DNA of 7,238 bases from Thermoproteota archaeon (GCA_013153105.1 JAADFC010000074.1:1-7238), one strand, 5' to 3'. Positions 1 to 6,103 are shown, numbered from the stretch's first letter. Program-made: numbers and translations. The notes: generated by a model not told the origin, from the sequence alone.

Positions 1-1
1 G

Positions 2-739
2 GGCTTCACCGTCTGGAGGCTCCCGAGCGGGGACAGGGTGGCCGTCTACACCCACCGCGGCGCCGAGCCCCCAGGCTGGCTGCGGCGTCTGCTCGAGGAG
101 GTCTACTCGAGGCTGCCGGGCCCGGGGCTCGTAGAGGTCCACGTCTACCCCGACACCCGCGCCGCCCTGGAGGCGGTCGCCGCCCTCGCCGCCGAGGCGG
201 GGGCCGCGGCGCCGGTGGGGTTCGAGGCGGCGATGCACGAGGCGTGGAGCGGGCTGCCGAGGATACACCTCGCCGCCCGCGACCTCGAAGCCCTCGGCCG
301 CGACACCGGCGAGGCCATGGCAGGCCACGAGGCCGTGCACGCGGCGCTCCACGGGAGCCTAGAGTACTACCTCCTCCCCCCGTGGGCCGACAGCCCCGAG
401 GCATACTACATAGCCGCCACCACAGTCAAGGACCTCGAAGCCCACCTCGAAGCGGAGAGGCGGGGCCTCGGCTGGATACCCCGCCGCCTAGCCCGCTACT
501 GGGGCCCACCGCCCCGCGGCTGCCCCCACAGCGCCGAGGAGCTGCTCGACACGCTCCGCAGCGCCGCCCTCCACCTCGCCCTCCACGGCGAGCCCCCCGA
601 GACGGGCTGCCCCCGCCTCCACCTCCCGCTCCAGGCGCTCCACAGGCTGGCCCTGGGCCCCGAGAGGCCCTGGACGCGGAGGAGGCTCCTCTACCAGGCT
701 GTGCTCGAGACGCACGAAGGATTACAAGGTAATGCATAG
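2..739 (+). CDS. HExxH zincin-like protein of unknown family, 5' end cut by the window
   Basis: The frame is open from the left edge, and the residues before the first GTG (position 38) read like ordinary protein (GFTVWRLPSGDR), so the gene probably starts outside the window. From GTG 38 there are 233 residues. The main signal is HEAVH at residues 97-101 of that numbering (bases 326-340), inside GHEAVHAALHG. This is the HExxH zinc-binding and catalytic helix of metallopeptidases. About 30 residues later KDLEAHLEAE (131-140) offers a possible third ligand (E134, H136 or E138), the spacing used by gluzincin-type folds. Two cysteines sit at 162 and 191. I see no signal peptide or membrane segment in the visible part, so it is probably cytoplasmic. 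It ends convergently with the next gene. Peptidase activity is inferred from the motif alone; it could be an inactive or non-peptidase metalloprotein. That it is a real gene is well supported by strong GC3 bias and unbroken length. Confidence 0.75.
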   Translation, partial: GFTVWRLPSGDRVAVYTHRGAEPPGWLRRLLEEVYSRLPGPGLVEVHVYPDTRAALEAVAALAAEAGAAAPVGFEAAMHEAWSGLPRIHLAARDLEALGRDTGEAMAGHEAVHAALHGSLEYYLLPPWADSPEAYYIAATTVKDLEAHLEAERRGLGWIPRRLARYWGPPPRGCPHSAEELLDTLRSAALHLALHGEPPETGCPRLHLPLQALHRLALGPERPWTRRRLLYQAVLETHEGLQGNA

Positions 740-827
740 CAAATGGTAGGCCCAAAGACCCGCGCGGTCAATGCTGGCGCTTCGGCTGCCGTCTGGACAG
801 CTAAGCGGTGGATGTCACGCAATGGCC

Positions 828-839
828 GCCATGCATGGC
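828..839. repeat. 12-bp perfect palindrome GCCATGCATGGC
   Basis: GCCATGCATGGC equals its own reverse complement. Just to its left ATGGC (822-826) can also pair with GCCAT (828-832), so three overlapping arms of the same five bases lie within 18 bp. It lies in the gap between two convergent genes. It could be a protein-binding site or part of a terminator structure, but a chance palindrome cannot be excluded. Confidence 0.4.
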
Positions 840-859
840 TAGGGGAGGGGTGAAGTTAG

Positions 860-872
860 ACAAAAACTTTGT
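860..872 (-). terminator. T-tract and small hairpin downstream of the exported-protein gene
   Basis: On the - strand a run of five T residues (complement of 862-866) follows the stop codon of the 896-2008 gene by about 30 nt. ACAAA (860-864) and TTTGT (868-872) form a weak 5-bp stem around AAC. Archaeal RNA polymerase terminates mainly at T-rich tracts, so this is the best terminator candidate in an otherwise GC-rich gap. The hairpin itself is too weak to carry much weight. Confidence 0.4.
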
Positions 873-895
873 TAGGCAGAGGGCAAAGGTAACGT

Positions 896-2008
896 TTAGC
901 TGCCGACGAAGTAGTCGGCGCTTTTTGGCGTGAGTTCGGCGCAGAACCAGGTCTCCGCGGGGGGCGCGGCGTCGCGGTCGAACTCCGCCTGGAACGTGTG
1001 GCAGACCAGCATGGCTGTCCTAGAGCTGTCGTAGCGTAGCCGGTGGGGGTCTAGCATGGCTATGCTCGCGGGCTCGGCTTTGTAGGCTACGCCGCACCTG
1101 GCGCGGTGCAGCTCGTGGCGTATCACAACCCTGCCATCGGCGGGTCTACTGTAGTCGGTGGCTGACATGTAGCTGTCGAGCGGCGCGCTGTAGGAGATGC
1201 TGGCGGAGGGGCCGCCCGGGCCTAGGGACACCGTGTACGATATCGTCCTGGCGGGCGGCGTGTTCCCGGGGCCCCAGTCGACTAGCACCTGCGCCGGCCA
1301 GTAGCGGGTCATCCAGTCCGTCTCGGCAGTCATCCACTCCGGCGGCGTGTCAAGGCCTGCGCAGTCGCCCACGGCTATCTGTCTGGTGACGGCGAGCCAG
1401 AAGCCGAGGGATGCCGGGCTGTCGCTTGGCGCGTAGTAGTAGTCGACGCGCACCATCATGTCGCCGCCGTAGTTGACCCCGCCCGCCGAGGCCTTCACCC
1501 AGCCAATGTAGCCTATCCACCTGAAGCCCCCCGACACCGTGTAGCCGGCGGGGCCCACCAGGCTCAGGGCGCGCTCCAGCCCCCGCACCGGAGGGAGACC
1601 CTCCACTACCACGAGCCCGCGGCCATGCAGGTCCAGCAGCACCAGCCGCGCCCCAGCCAGCGCCGGGTGCAGCGGCGCCCCACCCTCGGGGCCCGCAGGC
1701 CTCCCCAGGGGGAGGAGGAGCCCCGCGGCCCTCGCCAGCGCAGCCACAGCCTCCGCCATAGAGCCCCCGCCGTCGTTGACCACCGCGACCAGCCACGGCC
1801 CCTCTGCAGCGCCAGCCTCCAGCCGCCCGGCCAGCGCCAGGGCCTCTTTCGGCGTCACTACTACGACGCCGGGCTCCGGAAACGGTAGCCCGTCGACAGC
1901 AGCGGCCCCATCTATGTTATCCGCCTGCAGAGTAGTATACGCGGATACAAGCATCGTAACCATCATTAGCAGCGCTGCCAGGGGCAGGACTAGACGTATC
2001 CCAGCCAT
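896..2008 (-). CDS. Exported protein of unknown family, 370 aa
   Basis: I do not recognise the family. The ATG start (2006-2008) is supported by GGTGG on the - strand (complement of 2015-2019), 6 nt upstream. Residues 1-25 form a signal peptide or membrane anchor: a lone Arg at 5, then a hydrophobic stretch from 6 to 23 (VLPLAALLMMVTMLV), followed by polar residues. Residues 45-155 alternate hydrophobic strands (VVVVT, WLVAVV, ARLVLLDL, RGLVVV) with Ala/Leu-rich helices and look alpha/beta. From about 155 the character changes to aromatic, Gly/Ser/Thr-rich and probably beta-rich, with clusters such as FRWIGYIGWVK, RVDYYYAPSD and ISYTVSLGPGG. All four cysteines (216, 305, 336, 356) are in this half, which would allow two disulfides outside the cell. 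There is no lipobox and no clear C-terminal anchor. It stands alone, divergent from the AOR gene and convergent with the HExxH gene. A surface or extracellular binding or hydrolytic role is only a guess. Confidence 0.8.
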   Translation of the reverse strand: MAGIRLVLPLAALLMMVTMLVSAYTTLQADNIDGAAAVDGLPFPEPGVVVVTPKEALALAGRLEAGAAEGPWLVAVVNDGGGSMAEAVAALARAAGLLLPLGRPAGPEGGAPLHPALAGARLVLLDLHGRGLVVVEGLPPVRGLERALSLVGPAGYTVSGGFRWIGYIGWVKASAGGVNYGGDMMVRVDYYYAPSDSPASLGFWLAVTRQIAVGDCAGLDTPPEWMTAETDWMTRYWPAQVLVDWGPGNTPPARTISYTVSLGPGGPSASISYSAPLDSYMSATDYSRPADGRVVIRHELHRARCGVAYKAEPASIAMLDPHRLRYDSSRTAMLVCHTFQAEFDRDAAPPAETWFCAELTPKSADYFVGS

Positions 2009-2075
2009 GACCTGCCACCCGACCTGGGCGTCTGTAAAGCCTAGGTTCTTACCCCACTCTACTCGGCGTGTGCGG

Positions 2076-2135
2076 TCAATATTACTCTTTAAGTCTTATA
2101 AATGTTGTTTAAGTCCTGCATAAGGCCTCAATATT
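2076..2135. repeat. Two pairs of exact 8-bp direct repeats in the promoter island
   Basis: TCAATATT occurs at 2076-2083 and again at 2128-2135. TTTAAGTC occurs at 2088-2095 and again at 2108-2115, exactly 20 bp apart, which is about two helical turns. The repeats flank and overlap the TATA candidate at 2096-2103. A related TTAAGCC lies at 2142-2148. The same-face spacing suggests binding sites for a regulator, although short A/T-rich words recur easily in an A/T-rich island. Confidence 0.45.
2096..2103 (-). promoter_or_regulatory. TATA-box candidate for the exported-protein gene
   Basis: On the - strand this reads ATTTATAA, close to the archaeal TATA consensus, in the most A/T-rich stretch of the window. 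A start of transcription about 25 bp downstream would fall near 2073, giving a leader of roughly 65 nt before ATG 2008. The core TTATAA is self-complementary, so the + strand (CTTATAAAT) also matches and could drive transcription towards AOR, but with a leader of about 300 nt. Alternative + strand elements are CTATACTATACTA (2151-2163) and the TTTAT at 2227-2231. Confidence 0.5.
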
Positions 2136-2294
2136 GTAGTGTTAAGCCATCTATACTATACTATTTGTCCCAATTCGCCTCATGTTATCGCGGGCCCGGC
2201 AGGCCGTGCTGGGGGGGCGCGCCGGGTTTATCCGGCCCCGCCCCGGCTGGGCTCCACGGCTGGGCGTGTGATGAACGCGCCGGAAGCGAACCCC

Positions 2295-2322
2295 GGACCG
2301 AGGGTCCTTCACGGCGGGGACC
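2295..2322 (+). promoter_or_regulatory. Competing short hairpins in the AOR leader region
   Basis: GGACC (2295-2299), GGTCC (2303-2307) and GGACC (2318-2322) are laid out so that the middle arm can pair with either neighbour but not both. CCCC (2291-2294) can also pair with GGGG (2316-2319) outside the first hairpin. If transcribed as part of the AOR leader this could form two mutually exclusive structures. The arms are only 5 bp and the region is GC-rich, so chance is a serious alternative. Confidence 0.25.
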
Positions 2323-2423
2323 TGATGGCGTGAGCCGGGTTGGCTGACCGGCCCCGCTCGGGTTTGGCGCAAGGGGCTTCTAGGAGGGGCCCCGCCTCCT
2401 CTCCCCCTGGTGCCCTGTCCGCC

Positions 2424-4265
2424 TTGGCTGGGGAGAGGCTGTTCGGCTGGTGGAAGCGTATCCTCTGGTTCGACGCCACGCGGGGGGAGGCGAGGGAGTG
2501 GCGGTACCCGGGTGAGATGGCCCGCCTCTACATCGGCGGCAGGGGGTTCGCGGTCAAGATCCTCTGGGACTTCCTGCCCGCCGGCGCCGACCCCCTCGGG
2601 CCGGAGAACCTGTTCATAGCCGCGGTGGGCCCCCTGACGGGGCTCGCGGGGCCCAACACGGGTAAGCTGGTGGTCGCGGCCAAGAGCCCCCTCACCCTCG
2701 GCTACGGCGACGGGAACATAGGCTCCTGGGCGGCTGTGGCCCTCAGGGCGGCGGGCTGGGATGCGCTGGTCGTCCAGGGCCGCGCCCCGAGGCCCTCGGT
2801 GCTCGTAGTCGAGGACGACCGGGCCCGGCTCGACCCCGCCGACGACCTCTGGGGGCTGGACGCGTTCACAGCCTACGACAGGCTCGTGGAGCGCTACGGC
2901 CGGGACGCGGGGATACTCCTCATAGGCCCCGCCGGCGAGAAGCTGGTCCGCTACGCGACGGTGGTGGCGCAGAAGGGGAGGAGCGGCGGCCGCCCCGGGC
3001 TCGGGGCGGTGCTGGGGAGCAAGAACATCAAGGCCATAGTGGTCCGGGGCACCCGGAAGCCCGAGCTCTACGACCCCGACGCCTACCGCAAAGCCGCGGT
3101 GGAGGCGATAAGGGCGGTCAAGGCCAGCCCCAACTACAGCTTCTGGATGCGGCAGGGGACCATGTTCACCGTCGAGTGGGCCCAGGAGGCCAGCGTGCTC
3201 CCCGCCTACAACTTCCGCGAGGGCGTATTCGAGGGCTACCAGGGGATAAGCGGCAGCTACATGGAGAAGGTCCGGGTCGACCTCCGCAGCTGCCCCCTCT
3301 GCGTCATGGCCTGCGGCCACGTGATAAGAGACGAGGAGGGCGCCCTCGTAGAGCTCGACTACGAGAACATAGCGATGCTGGGCAGCAACCTCGGGATCTC
3401 AAGGCTGGAGGAGGCCGCGGTGCTGAACAGGCTAGCCGACCTCTACGGCATGGACACGATAAGCCTCGGCGGCACCCTCGGCTACGCCCTGGAGGCCGGG
3501 GAGAGGGGTAGGCTAGAGCTGCCCGCAACCTGGGGCGACTACAGGGCGATAGCAGAGCTGGTGAAGCTCACCGCGGCCAGGGAGGGCGTCGGAGACCTGC
3601 TAGCCGAGGGCAGCATGAGGCTCTCCCGCAGGGTCGGCGAGACCTGGTACGCCATGCACGTCAAAGGCCTCGAGGTGAGCGCCTACGACTGCCACGCAGC
3701 CCCAGGCATGGCCCTCGCCTTCGCCACCAGCCCCATAGGAGCCCACCACAAGGACGCCTGGCTGATAGGCTGGGAGATACAGCACGGCCGCGACAGCTAC
3801 AGCGAGGAGAAGGCCGCCAAGCTCATCGAGATGCAGCGCTTCCGCGGAGGCCTCTTCGAGACCGCGGTAGCCTGCAGGTTCCCCGTAGTCGAGACCGGGA
3901 TAAGCCTCGAACACTACGTCAAAATGTTCCAGGCAGCCACCGGCCTAGCCTACAGCCTCCAAGACCACTACACCGTGGCCGACAGGATATACGCGCTCAC
4001 CCGCCTCCTCTGGGTCCGCGAGCACGGAGACTGGAGCATAGACATGGACATGCCGCCCGAGAGGTGGTTCCGGGACCCCCTCACCAAGGGCCCCCTCCGC
4101 GGCGCCAGGCTGGACCGGGACAGGTTCCTAGGCCTCCTACGCGCCTACTACCGGCTCCGCGGCTGGGCCAGCAACGGCGTACCCCTACCCGAGACCGCGA
4201 AGCGGCTGGGCCTCCCCGAGGACGCGGTCAGGCTCGCCGAGCAGAAGGCGGCCGAGCCAGCCTAG
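2424..4265 (+). CDS. aor: Tungsten-containing aldehyde:ferredoxin oxidoreductase family protein
   Basis: AOR enzymes oxidise aldehydes to carboxylic acids in the cytoplasm and reduce ferredoxin, using a tungsten bis-pterin cofactor and one [4Fe-4S] cluster. From TTG 2424 the protein has 613 residues, close to Pyrococcus furiosus AOR (about 605). The N-terminal RLFGWWKRILWFD aligns with that enzyme's YGNWGRFIRVNL. An upstream TTG at 2340 would add 28 residues of atypical composition, so I prefer 2424, although only a weak GGTG (2409-2412) precedes it. Visible family features: GPLTG near the N terminus; GDGNIGSW; GLGAVLGSKNIKAI; cluster ligands CPLCVMAC (C290, C293, C297) with the fourth at C484; E314 in the LDYEN segment, matching catalytic Glu313; the pterin motif DLYGMD (339-344); and GAHHKDAW (H441/H442), near the position of His448. 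The second pterin motif is altered to ETAVAC (479-484). Substrate class (AOR, FOR, GAPOR or WOR type) cannot be settled. No cofactor-synthesis genes are adjacent. Confidence 0.93.
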   Translation: MAGERLFGWWKRILWFDATRGEAREWRYPGEMARLYIGGRGFAVKILWDFLPAGADPLGPENLFIAAVGPLTGLAGPNTGKLVVAAKSPLTLGYGDGNIGSWAAVALRAAGWDALVVQGRAPRPSVLVVEDDRARLDPADDLWGLDAFTAYDRLVERYGRDAGILLIGPAGEKLVRYATVVAQKGRSGGRPGLGAVLGSKNIKAIVVRGTRKPELYDPDAYRKAAVEAIRAVKASPNYSFWMRQGTMFTVEWAQEASVLPAYNFREGVFEGYQGISGSYMEKVRVDLRSCPLCVMACGHVIRDEEGALVELDYENIAMLGSNLGISRLEEAAVLNRLADLYGMDTISLGGTLGYALEAGERGRLELPATWGDYRAIAELVKLTAAREGVGDLLAEGSMRLSRRVGETWYAMHVKGLEVSAYDCHAAPGMALAFATSPIGAHHKDAWLIGWEIQHGRDSYSEEKAAKLIEMQRFRGGLFETAVACRFPVVETGISLEHYVKMFQAATGLAYSLQDHYTVADRIYALTRLLWVREHGDWSIDMDMPPERWFRDPLTKGPLRGARLDRDRFLGLLRAYYRLRGWASNGVPLPETAKRLGLPEDAVRLAEQKAAEPA

Positions 4266-4287
4266 AGAGGCGCGGAGGGGCTGCCCC

Positions 4288-4318
4288 GGAAAAACCGGTC
4301 CTGGCCGCCCGGTTTTCC
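4288..4318. terminator. Symmetric hairpin between convergent genes, probable two-way terminator
   Basis: GGAAAAACCGG (4288-4298) and CCGGTTTTCC (4309-4318) form a 10-bp stem with one bulged A and a 10-nt loop. The right arm gives TTTT on the + strand and the left arm gives TTTTT on the - strand, so each transcript would meet its own T-tract inside the stem. The hairpin lies 22 nt after the AOR stop and 34 nt after the binding-protein stop. A GGGG-CTG-CCCC mini-hairpin (4277-4287) sits directly to its left. Confidence 0.6.
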
Positions 4319-4352
4319 CCTCTCCCTCCGAGCACCGTGTCCCACTGCTGTC

Positions 4353-5942
4353 CTACTGCTGCTGCGGGGCCTCCTTGTATATCGTGTAGTAGGGTAGGAG
4401 CATGCTCGGCCCGACCTTTATGCCGCCCACGTTCTCCTTGGCTACCACGTAGAGCTTGCCCTGGAGCAGCGGCACTATAGGCACGTCCTCCGCGAGTATC
4501 TCCTGGACCTTCCTGTATATCTCAGCCCTCTTCTCCTGGTCGGTGAGGGTTACAGCCTCGTCCAGGAGCCTGTCCACCTCCGGGTTCTTGTAGCCGCTGC
4601 CAGTCCACTTGTTAGCCTCGCTGTGGAGGAACGGTGTGAGGAAGTTGTCGGGGTCCACGTAGTCGGGGTACCAGCCGAGGAGGGCGAGCATCATCTGGCC
4701 CTCGCGGAGCTGCTTGACGTAGGTCGCCCACTCGCTGCTCTTTATCTCCACCTCGAAGATGCCTGTCTTCTCGAGCTGCTGCTTGAGCAGCTGCGCCAGG
4801 TCGGCCTCGGTGTCGCCGTAGTGGGTGGGGGTGTACCATAGGACTAGCTTGGCCTTGTTCTGCTCGCTGTAGCCGGCCTCCTGCAGCAGCTTCCGGGCCA
4901 GCTCTATGTTGCCGTCGCCGTAGCGCTGCTTGAAGACGTCGACGTGGCTCCAGAGGCCCTTGGGTACGAGGCTGTAGAGCGGCTCCATAGTGTCCATGAA
5001 CACTACCTTGGCTAGCTCGGGCCTATTAACGGCGGCGGCTATGGCCTGGCGGACCAGCTTCTCCCTGGTCGGCTCCATGTTCAGGTTTATCACTATGTAC
5101 CTTATGAAGCTGCCCGGCACCTCCACAACCTTGAAGCCCTGCTTGCCCATGAGCTCCTTGTAGTCGCTCGGCCTGAGGGTCCTCCAGGCTATGTCTATCT
5201 CGCCCCGCTCCAGCGCCAGCCTCATTGTGGTCGCGTCCTTGAAGAACCGGACCACTATCCTCTTAGTCTTCACCTCCCCGTAGTAGTGGGGGTTAGCCTC
5301 GAGCACCAGGTACTGGTCCCTCTTGAACTCTTTGATGCAGTAGGGGCCGGGGCCGCCCCAGGTGGCGTCGCTCGCCACGCTGTCCTCGGGGTACTGGGGG
5401 CTCACCACGGCGTAGGGCGGCGTGGCGAGGAGCGCCAGGAAGAAGCCCACAGGCTTCTTCAGGGTGAACTCGACCGTGTACTCGTCCACAGCCCTAACGT
5501 CCTCCACGAAGCTCGTCACGAGCCAGGCGGGGTCCCTGTCGAGCTTCATGACCCTCTTTATGCTCCGCACCACATCCTCGGCCTTCACCGGTGTGCCGTC
5601 GCAGAACTTGGCGTCGCGGCGGAGGTAGAAGACCCACACCCTGCCGCCGTCCTTCACCTCCCACCTCTCAGCCAGCGCTGGCACGAGCTTGTCGGTGCCG
5701 GGCTCGTAGCGGACCAGCGTGTCAAGGACGTTGCTGAGCACCTCCCAGGTGTAGAAGTCGTATGCCGCGGCGGGGTCCAGGTCGGTGACCTTGTCGGTTG
5801 TGCCTATCACCACCTCCTCCGCCAGAGCCTTGGCGGCCGGCTGCTGGGCGGCCTGCTCCCCGCCCCGCGTCGCGAGGAAGGCGGCTGCGAGGACGAGCAC
5901 CACCACCAGGGCTCCGACCGCTACAAGCCTTGTAGAGGCCAC
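4353..5942 (-). CDS. ABC transporter substrate-binding protein, family 5 (peptide/oligosaccharide type)
   Basis: This would be the extracellular receptor that captures a peptide (or, in some archaea, an oligosaccharide) and delivers it to an ABC permease. The 529-residue length fits DppA/OppA-type proteins. Residues 5-24 are a hydrophobic signal or anchor (RLVAVGALVVVLVLAAAFLA), followed by a Gln/Ala-rich linker (28-40) and the mature domain from EEVVIGTTDKVTDLDPAAA. Family hallmarks: PALAERWEV (88-96); LRRDAKFCDGTPVKAEDVVRS (107-127), the family-5 signature; then AVNRPELAKVVF and GWYPDYVDPDNFLTPFLHS. No lipobox cysteine is present, so membrane attachment would be through an uncleaved N-terminal helix rather than a lipid. 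The only cysteine in that early region, C114, is within the signature. The start is GTG with GGTGG (complement of 5949-5953) 6 nt upstream. It is divergent from the permease genes and convergent with AOR. Substrate remains unknown. Confidence 0.93.
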   Translation of the reverse strand: MASTRLVAVGALVVVLVLAAAFLATRGGEQAAQQPAAKALAEEVVIGTTDKVTDLDPAAAYDFYTWEVLSNVLDTLVRYEPGTDKLVPALAERWEVKDGGRVWVFYLRRDAKFCDGTPVKAEDVVRSIKRVMKLDRDPAWLVTSFVEDVRAVDEYTVEFTLKKPVGFFLALLATPPYAVVSPQYPEDSVASDATWGGPGPYCIKEFKRDQYLVLEANPHYYGEVKTKRIVVRFFKDATTMRLALERGEIDIAWRTLRPSDYKELMGKQGFKVVEVPGSFIRYIVINLNMEPTREKLVRQAIAAAVNRPELAKVVFMDTMEPLYSLVPKGLWSHVDVFKQRYGDGNIELARKLLQEAGYSEQNKAKLVLWYTPTHYGDTEADLAQLLKQQLEKTGIFEVEIKSSEWATYVKQLREGQMMLALLGWYPDYVDPDNFLTPFLHSEANKWTGSGYKNPEVDRLLDEAVTLTDQEKRAEIYRKVQEILAEDVPIVPLLQGKLYVVAKENVGGIKVGPSMLLPYYTIYKEAPQQQ

Positions 5943-5983
5943 GTCTAACCACCATCCGGAGCCTAATCCGCTACAGGGGGAGC

Positions 5984-6000
5984 CGGTGGGGGACGGTGGG
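5984..6000. repeat. CGGTGGG direct repeat with 10-bp period
   Basis: CGGTGGG occurs at 5984-5990 and 5994-6000, one helical turn apart, immediately beside the GATAAGAGG element. The position and spacing are those of an operator contacted on one face of the helix. G-rich words are common in this genome, so this is only suggestive. Confidence 0.3.
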
Positions 6001-6017
6001 ATAAGAGGGTTCCCGGC

Positions 6018-6062
6018 CGCCTCGGCGGAGGCGACGGTAGAAAAGGCCCGGTCTCCCCGGGC
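6018..6062. repeat. Two adjacent small hairpins upstream of the permease gene
   Basis: CGCCTC (6018-6023) and GAGGCG (6028-6033) enclose the tetraloop GGCG. GCCCGG (6046-6051) and CCGGGC (6057-6062) enclose TCTCC. Both stems are perfect but only 6 bp long. They could be leader RNA structure for the permease transcript or chance in GC-rich sequence. Confidence 0.25.
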
Positions 6063-6103
6063 GCCTCCCCGCAGCCCGCCGCCCGCTGGAGGCCCCGGCT
6101 GCC

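Larger units (their letters stand above)
2009..2423. other. 415-bp intergenic region between two divergent genes
   Basis: The left part (about 2070-2190) is A/T-rich and holds TATA-like elements and direct repeats. The right part (about 2190-2423) returns to high GC and holds short inverted repeats. One is GCCGG / GTTTAT / CCGGC (2221-2236), whose loop contains a TATA-like TTTAT; the others are at 2295-2322. A 20-codon open frame from ATG 2271 to TGA 2333 is a possible leader peptide but has no clear ribosome-binding site. I see no tRNA, no convincing small-RNA gene and no other protein gene here. The stretch 2340-2423 is open in frame with the AOR gene but does not look coding: 8 of its 27 codons after TTG 2340 end in A or T, against 3 of the first 38 codons of the proposed AOR gene. 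Confidence 0.7.
5943..6103. promoter_or_regulatory. Divergent control region between binding protein and permease genes
   Basis: These 161 bp must carry promoters for both directions. The best A/T-rich element is GATAAGAGG around 6000-6007 (CTCTTATC on the - strand). It would suit the binding-protein gene with a leader of roughly 35 nt, but it is a poor TATA match. No strong TATA box is visible for the permease direction. GGAGG (6088-6092) is the Shine-Dalgarno sequence of the permease gene, 11 nt before its ATG. TCCGGA (5955-5960) is a 6-bp palindrome. Confidence 0.5.

Noticed and set aside
244..732. Arg/Pro-rich frame overlapping the HExxH gene on the same strand
   Set aside because: It is a frame-shifted reading of the real gene with a low-complexity product, and the HExxH frame has the expected GC3 pattern.
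2276..2307. tRNA-like GGGTTCGCTTCC on the - strand
   Set aside because: The T-stem cannot form five pairs around the TTCGCTT loop, and no acceptor stem, anticodon arm or CCA context follows.
2268..2325. Possible C/D box guide RNA: GTGATGA (2268-2274) matches a C box and CTGA (2322-2325) a D box, about 58 nt apart
   Set aside because: The internal D' and C' boxes are missing (only CCGA at 2298-2301) and the outer flanks do not pair, so the match is likely chance.
2139..2333. 64-codon open frame on the + strand in the AOR leader region
   Set aside because: It starts inside the A/T-rich promoter island, its composition is unlike the neighbours, and no ribosome-binding site precedes it. Only its last 20 codons look slightly coding, and these are mentioned as a possible leader peptide.
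2151..3320. Long open frame on the - strand, antisense to the AOR gene
   Set aside because: It covers the first half of a well-recognised AOR gene, its predicted protein is rich in Gly, Pro, Arg and His with no domain, and such antisense frames are expected where third positions are nearly all G or C.
5286..5948. Open frame on the + strand, antisense to the binding-protein gene
   Set aside because: It is the mirror of conserved family-5 binding-protein sequence and has no features of its own.
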